Assembly: GCA_050747825.1 (NCBI GenBank)
Contig: JBOGJG010000166.1
Span: 1 to 35,501, forward strand
From: JBOGJG01 sp050747825
GTDB lineage: Bacteria > Acidobacteriota > UBA6911 > RPQK01 > JBOGJG01
DNA: 35,501 bases
Direction: 5' to 3'
Part shown: piece by piece, positions 31,058 to 35,501 of the stretch
How the letters are laid out: every line of letters starts with the position of its first letter
Numbering within the stretch: position 1 is the stretch's first letter
Notes under the pieces: model-generated
Told to the model about the DNA's origin: nothing
The model's database searches: none
The model's input: only the letters and a program-made list of their open reading frames with translations
Made by a program: the position numbers and the translations under genes

Positions 31058-32187
31058 CTTTTTGGCAAAGAGAATTCTTAGAAAATAGTCTTTATCAATG
31101 GCTGGCTGCGCTCATTGTTTTTGTGGTGGTGCTGGTGATCCTCAGGGTTTTAAGGCAAGTAGTTGTTCAGCGCCTGCGCGCCTATTCTCAAATCACCGAT
31201 TCAAATCTCGATGACCTGATTACCGATGTGCTCAGCAAGACCAAGCTCTGGTTCTTTGGGATACTGGCAGTCAAGGCCGCTTCCATCCCCCTCACGATTT
31301 CTCCGGAGATCGAACGCATTATCAATCCCGTGGTGGCCGTGGCTGTGTTAGTCCAGATCGGCATCTGGATCAGCGGAATGATTGGCTTCGTAATTTCCCA
31401 CTACCTGCGCCTGGAGGTGGGCGCTGGGACCGAAAGTGCTGCTTCGAGCGCGGCTCTGACTTTTCTGGGCAGGCTGGTTTTGTGGGCGGTCATCTTCGTC
31501 CTGGCCCTGCACAACCTGGGTTTCGAAGTCACCACATTTGTAACCGGACTGGGAATCGGGGGAATTGCCGTAGCTTTAGCCGCCCAGAATATTCTGGGAG
31601 ATTTGTTTGCTTCCCTTTCCATCCTTTTGGACAAGCCGTTCGTCATCGGAGACTTTATCGTTGTCGGCGAGTTCGTCGGCACCGTCGAAAGGATCGGTTT
31701 GAAGACTACCCGCGTGCGCAGCCTGGCTGGAGAACAGCTCATCTTTTCCAACAACGACCTCCTTAATAGCCGCATTCGCAACTTCAAACGCATGTACGAG
31801 CGTCGCATCCTCTTTTCAGTCGGCGTGACTTACCAGACTCCATATGAGAAAGTAGAAGCTATACCCTCGATGGTAAAGGAAATTATCGAGGCGCAAGAGC
31901 AAGTCCGATTCGACCGCGCCCACTTTAAGCAATATGGAGACTCGGCTCTGATATTTGAAATCGTGTATTACGTTTTACAGCCCGATTACAACGTCTACAT
32001 GGACACCCAACAAAAGATAAACCTGGAAATCTACCGTCGCTTCGAGCAGCAAGGCATTGAATTCGCCTATCCCACTCAGACGGTGTATCTGACCCATCAG
32101 AATCTGGTCTCCCGGGCTGATCTGCCCTCAGGCGAGCATCAATCCATTGAAGAGGGGCAGGCTTCAGGTCGAGGCCTTCAAGCATGA
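31054..32187 (+). CDS. MscS-family mechanosensitive channel
   Basis: The 377-residue protein has four hydrophobic segments; the last, pore-lining one contains GLGIGGIAVALAAQNILGDL, the glycine/alanine-rich TM3 of MscS, followed by the beta domain FASLSILLDKPFVIGDFIVV, then GTVERIGLKTTRVRSLAGE. These channels open under membrane tension and release solutes after hypo-osmotic shock. GAGGTG lies four bases before the ATG. The gene overlaps otsB upstream and otsA downstream, each as ATGA. This placement between trehalose-synthesis genes links it to compatible-solute control. Confidence 0.92.
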   Translation: MTFWQREFLENSLYQWLAALIVFVVVLVILRVLRQVVVQRLRAYSQITDSNLDDLITDVLSKTKLWFFGILAVKAASIPLTISPEIERIINPVVAVAVLVQIGIWISGMIGFVISHYLRLEVGAGTESAASSAALTFLGRLVLWAVIFVLALHNLGFEVTTFVTGLGIGGIAVALAAQNILGDLFASLSILLDKPFVIGDFIVVGEFVGTVERIGLKTTRVRSLAGEQLIFSNNDLLNSRIRNFKRMYERRILFSVGVTYQTPYEKVEAIPSMVKEIIEAQEQVRFDRAHFKQYGDSALIFEIVYYVLQPDYNVYMDTQQKINLEIYRRFEQQGIEFAYPTQTVYLTHQNLVSRADLPSGEHQSIEEGQASGRGLQA

Positions 32188-33677
32188 CCGCCCAGGAGGT
32201 CCCGGGAAACCGGCTGGTCATTGTTTCCAACCGGCTCCCTATCGTTCTGAAGCAAGAGGGCGGAAGCTGGCAGGTCAGCAAGGGCTCGGGAGGACTGGTA
32301 ACCGCTCTGGCTCCTGTGCTGCGCGACCGGGGAGGGCTATGGATCGGCTGGCCGGGGATCGTAGAAGGCGACGCCGATCTCAATCTCGAGCAGTTGATGG
32401 ACAATGCCACTCAGGATTCCGGGTATCTGCTCCGACCGGTGATCCTGACTGCCGAGGAAAGGGACAATTTTTACTACGGTTTCGCCAATGAGGTGATCTG
32501 GCCGATCTTTCACGATCTGCAGACCATGTGCAACTTCAATCCGGGCTACTGGAAGGCCTATCAGCAGGTCAATCGAAAATTCGCCACTGAAATCGCCCGC
32601 CACAGCCGGCCGGATGATTATGTCTGGGTGCATGATTACCACTTGATGAATGTAGCGCAGGAGCTGCGGGAGTTGGGCATTCACTCTGCGGTGGGCTTTT
32701 ACACTCACATCCCTTTCCCGCCACTGGACATGTTTCTAAAACTTCCCTGGAGACTCGAGATCTTGCGGGCGCTCCTTCAATACGATTTGATTGGAGTGCA
32801 GACGATACGCGATCTGCGCAATCTGCTTCAGTGTGTTGAGAAAATCATTCCGGACGCTCGTATCGAAGGTAACGGCCAGGTAGCCTCTGTCCTTTTCGAT
32901 GGCCGTGAGATCCGCGTGGGGAGCTTTCCCATCAGCATTGATTTCAAAGAGTTTTCCACCCTGGCGCATAGCCAGGAAGTAGGGGAGGAAGCCTGGTATA
33001 TCCACGAAAATTTTCCCAATCGGAAGATCATCCTGGGCGTGGACAGGCTGGATTACACCAAGGGTATTCCTTACCGGCTGGATGCTTACCGCAGGGCGCT
33101 GGAGTGCTATCCCGAATTGCATGAGAAGATCTCGTTAATTCAGATTGTGGTACCCAGCCGGCAGGACATCCCGGAATACCAGGAACTGAAGACCGAAATC
33201 GAACAGTCGGTGGGTGAGATCAATGGTGAGTTCACCCGCGGCGACTGGCTGCCGGTCCAGTACATTTTCCGGAGCCTGGAACGCCGCGAATTGCTGGCCT
33301 ATTATCGAACCGCCGAGATCGCCCTGGTGACTCCTTTGAAGGATGGGATGAACCTGATCGCCAAGGAGTACTGCGCTTCCAAAGTCGATAATAACGGCAT
33401 CCTGATCCTCAGTGAGTTCGCCGGTGCGGCTTCCCAACTCCAGGATGGAGCCATTCTGGTCAACCCTTATCACATCGAGGGGATGGCTGAAGCCATCCGC
33501 CGGGCTTTCTACATGCCGGAACAGGAGCGTAAGCAGCGCATGGAGATCCTGCGAGCCGTTATTCGTGATCAGGACATCTTCTGGTGGGTTGATTCCTTCC
33601 TGCGCGCCGCCATCTCCAAAGATCTCGCTCATTTTCCTTTGCAGAAAGACTACGTACCGCAGATTGAAGTGGAATAG
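32184..33677 (+). CDS. otsA: Trehalose-6-phosphate synthase OtsA (GT20)
   Basis: OtsA joins UDP-glucose and glucose 6-phosphate to trehalose 6-phosphate. The 497-residue protein shows VSNRLPIVL, SKGSGGLVTAL (glycine loop), GLWIGWPG, VWVHDYHLM (H150, D151), GVDRLDYTKG (285-294) and TPLKDGMNLIAKEYCAS, all family markers. It is the third gene of otsB-mscS-otsA, starting within the mscS stop (ATGA). The length is slightly above E. coli OtsA. The stop is followed after 7 bp by the second dispersed nonamer repeat. Confidence 0.96.
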   Translation: MTAQEVPGNRLVIVSNRLPIVLKQEGGSWQVSKGSGGLVTALAPVLRDRGGLWIGWPGIVEGDADLNLEQLMDNATQDSGYLLRPVILTAEERDNFYYGFANEVIWPIFHDLQTMCNFNPGYWKAYQQVNRKFATEIARHSRPDDYVWVHDYHLMNVAQELRELGIHSAVGFYTHIPFPPLDMFLKLPWRLEILRALLQYDLIGVQTIRDLRNLLQCVEKIIPDARIEGNGQVASVLFDGREIRVGSFPISIDFKEFSTLAHSQEVGEEAWYIHENFPNRKIILGVDRLDYTKGIPYRLDAYRRALECYPELHEKISLIQIVVPSRQDIPEYQELKTEIEQSVGEINGEFTRGDWLPVQYIFRSLERRELLAYYRTAEIALVTPLKDGMNLIAKEYCASKVDNNGILILSEFAGAASQLQDGAILVNPYHIEGMAEAIRRAFYMPEQERKQRMEILRAVIRDQDIFWWVDSFLRAAISKDLAHFPLQKDYVPQIEVE

Positions 33678-33684
33678 ATCTGGG

Positions 33685-33716
33685 GGCCAACGAATCACAC
33701 GAATCACACGAATGAC
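33685..33716. repeat. Dispersed GGGCCA plus ACGAATCAC nonamer repeat, copy 2
   Basis: GGGCCA is followed by ACGAATCAC, ACGAATCAC, ACGAATGAC in 9-bp register. It matches 24937-24966 except at one base. It lies at the start of the 130-bp gap between otsA and the aldolase gene. Confidence 0.93.
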
Positions 33717-33795
33717 GCGGATCCTTAATGGCCCGCCTGAACTTGACATCCTCCCCCTTTTTTGCCAAAACAGTGACTTTTGCTAGAGACAAATT

Positions 33796-33801
33796 AAGGA
33801 G
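33796..33801 (+). promoter_or_regulatory. Strong Shine-Dalgarno of the aldolase gene
   Basis: AAGGAG lies six bases before ATG 33808, among the best-spaced ribosome-binding sites in the window. It suggests high expression and fixes the start. Confidence 0.8.
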
Positions 33802-33807
33802 ATATTT

Positions 33808-34827
33808 ATGGCAACCATCAGTGAAGGAAAATTCAAAGGCATTCAGGCCGTCTCCGACGAACGGGGCATCATTCGAGCAGCCGCTATGGACCAGAGGGGT
33901 TCGCTGCAAAAATCCCTGGCCCAGGAAAAGGGAGTGGCGGAGTCCGAGATTACCGACCGGATGATGTCGGAATTCAAGACAGCCGTCATTAAAGTTCTCT
34001 CGCCTTATGCCAGCGGTGTCCTCCTGGACCCTGAGTGGGGACTCGAAGCGGCCCGGCAGCGCAGTTCCGGTGTGGGTCTGCTGTTGGCCTACGAGCAGTC
34101 GGGTTATGACAATACTCAGCCTGGGCGCATGGCCGTGCTGCTGCCGGACTGGACTGTGCGCCGGTCTATTGAAGCGGGCGCCGACTGCATCAAGCTGCTG
34201 CTCTACTACCATCCGGACGAGGACAAGGCCGTTAACGACCAGAAGAAGGCTTTTGTGGAGCGTGTCGGAGTCGAATGCGCCTATTACGACATCCCATTTT
34301 TCCTGGAGTTTGTCGGGTACGGTCTCAATGGCGACTCCAAAGGAGTCGAGTACGCCCGCCAGAAACCGCGAATCGTTGCCCAGAGCATGAAGGAGTTCTC
34401 CAAGGACATTTACCATGTGGATGTTCTCAAAGTCGAAATTCCGGTGGATCTCCAGTACACCTCAGGCACGAAATCCTTCAAAGGAGGCGACGCGGCCTAT
34501 TCCAAGGAAGAAGCCAAGGACCTTTACCTTCAGGCTGCGGAAGCGGCCGGGCGGCCCTTCATCTATCTGAGCGCCGGCGTCAGCGACGCACAGTTCAGAG
34601 AGAGTCTGGAAGTTGCGGGCGAAGCGGGCGTGAATTATGCCGGTGTGCTTTGCGGCCGGGCCACCTGGAAGGAGGGAATGCCGGTTTACGCCAGACAGGG
34701 CGTTTCGGCGCTCGAGGACTGGCTATCCGACCGGGGTGTGAAGAATATCCAGGCGCTCAACGAGGTGCTGGAGCGCGCGCGCTCCTGGCAGGACTTTTAC
34801 GGCCAGGTGGAAACGGTGGCCCGATAG
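33808..34827 (+). CDS. Class I tagatose-1,6-bisphosphate aldolase, LacD-like
   Basis: The 339-residue protein follows LacD family aldolases, which split tagatose 1,6-bisphosphate to dihydroxyacetone phosphate and glyceraldehyde 3-phosphate; several also act on fructose 1,6-bisphosphate. Markers are GIIRAAAMDQRGSLQKSL, SGVLLDPEWGLEAA, ADCIKLLLYYHPDED, the Schiff-base lysine in DVLKVEIPVDL (K208), FIYLSAGVSD and AGVLCGRATWKEG. There are no other tagatose-pathway genes nearby, so a general glycolytic/gluconeogenic aldolase role is possible. It appears monocistronic. Confidence 0.92.
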   Translation: MATISEGKFKGIQAVSDERGIIRAAAMDQRGSLQKSLAQEKGVAESEITDRMMSEFKTAVIKVLSPYASGVLLDPEWGLEAARQRSSGVGLLLAYEQSGYDNTQPGRMAVLLPDWTVRRSIEAGADCIKLLLYYHPDEDKAVNDQKKAFVERVGVECAYYDIPFFLEFVGYGLNGDSKGVEYARQKPRIVAQSMKEFSKDIYHVDVLKVEIPVDLQYTSGTKSFKGGDAAYSKEEAKDLYLQAAEAAGRPFIYLSAGVSDAQFRESLEVAGEAGVNYAGVLCGRATWKEGMPVYARQGVSALEDWLSDRGVKNIQALNEVLERARSWQDFYGQVETVAR

Positions 34828-35000
34828 GCAGTTATTCGGGATCTAGCGCAAGTTTACGGAGCGGTAATTTGAGGCGTTCAATCGTTAGCTCGTAAGCCAC
34901 TGAGTTCCAAGACATTGCACTCGGGTGCTGATTGGGCGCCCGCTTGGTATTACCCTGTAAAATCTCTATTTTTATGTTGACATTGCTGAATAGGTGTGAT

Positions 35001-35501
35001 ATGTATTACCCTATTATACCCAGCTTGATCGAGAAAATTAAAGGGACGGCCCTACCTGTACTGGGTGAGATCGGCCCGAGTGGAAGGCAGACCCCGCATT
35101 GTGGAGCAGGTCTACTTAGGGCCTAAAGAGCGGGTTTTGGAGGAGATCAAACACGCCTACAGCCGGGGCGAAGCGCCCGGACCCTCTTCCTTGCGAAAAA
35201 TCCAGGTCAAAGAGTTCGGGGCTTCCGCCTGGCTCTGGCATTGGGCTCAGAAGTTGGGCTTGGCCGAGATGGTGGACCGGCACGTGCCGGCGGTCGAAGC
35301 CAAACGTCGTACCCAACTCTCGGTGGGCCAATACCTGGTGATCGCCACCTTGAATCGAGCCATCGAAGCGCCGAAACCGTTGCTTGTTATGGGCGCAGTC
35401 GGACAACTCCATGTGCGCGTGGACATCGACGAAAACGACGCTTGGCGGGTTGGGCCGGCAAATAAGGCGGAGGCGGTCGAGCGTGGAAACAGCAGCCGTC
35501 G
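35001..35501 (+). pseudogene. IS1634-like transposase remnant, frameshifted, partial
   Basis: ATG 35001 reads MYYPIIPSLIEKIKG. A one-base frame change near 35046 is then needed to continue as RPYLYWVRSARVEG, RIVEQVYLGPKERVLEEI, VKEFGASAWLWHWAQKLGLA, MVDRHVP and LSVGQYLVIATLNRAIE. These are the N-terminal features of IS1634/IS4-group transposases. After about 35370 the expected continuation is not seen in any frame, although one frame stays open to the window edge. No terminal inverted repeats were found. The 173 bp before it (34828-35000) hold nothing I recognise. Confidence 0.65.

Noticed and set aside
33743..33748. TTGACA as -35 of the aldolase promoter
   Set aside because: No acceptable -10 lies 16-18 bp downstream; the sequence there is CAAAAC.
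34977..35005. TTGACA-17-TATGTA promoter for the transposase
   Set aside because: The -10 matches only three consensus bases and overlaps the proposed ATG, so it cannot drive that start.

Overview
The window looks like a chromosome segment of a Gram-negative (diderm) bacterium. It has a complete Tol-Pal system (TolQ, TolR, a TolA/TonB-like protein, TolB, Pal, CpoB), a GmhA-type isomerase, and an ArnT-like plus a GT2 glycosyltransferase of the kind that decorate cell-surface polymers. The gene mix (PC4-like protein, bifunctional nuclease, DUF885, LacD-type aldolase, many intergenic short repeats) would suit Acidobacteriota or a neighbouring uncultured phylum. That placement is inference, because there is no rRNA or other decisive marker. 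Most of the window is housekeeping and accessory metabolism; the only mobile-element trace is a broken transposase at the right edge.

Layout. 1-2102: tail of proB, then a GmhA-like isomerase divergent from a ROK sugar kinase that overlaps a PC4-like gene. 2312-5967 (minus): recN, miaB and a bifunctional nuclease. 6041-11102 (plus): the Tol-Pal operon. 11124-13883 (minus): tsaB-rimI-htrA, then ssb. 13918-19260 (plus): mutS, an ArnT-like glycosyltransferase and a GT2 glycosyltransferase preceded by a possible leader peptide. 19448-21302 (minus): a DUF485-actP solute-uptake pair. 21439-28992 (plus): xdhC, dinB, a HAD phosphatase, an unusual zinc-motif-less ROK-like protein, a PIG-L deacetylase, an exported DUF885 hydrolase and rarA. 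29046-30215 (plus): an M50/CBS membrane protease. 30263-33677 (plus): otsB-mscS-otsA, joined by two ATGA overlaps. 33808-34827: a LacD-type aldolase. 35001-35501: a frameshifted IS1634-like transposase remnant.

Two themes stand out. First, many gene junctions carry a short tandem repeat whose unit is 7 bp (sometimes 9 bp). The sequence differs from junction to junction, but the organisation recurs: an array faces a reverse-complement array, so the RNA can fold into a hairpin. These repeats often run into the stop codon or terminal codons of the neighbouring gene (recN, tolB, the HAD gene, DUF885, the GT2 gene, the N-terminus of rarA). Second, the otsB-mscS-otsA operon couples synthesis of the compatible solute trehalose to a mechanosensitive release channel in one translationally linked unit.
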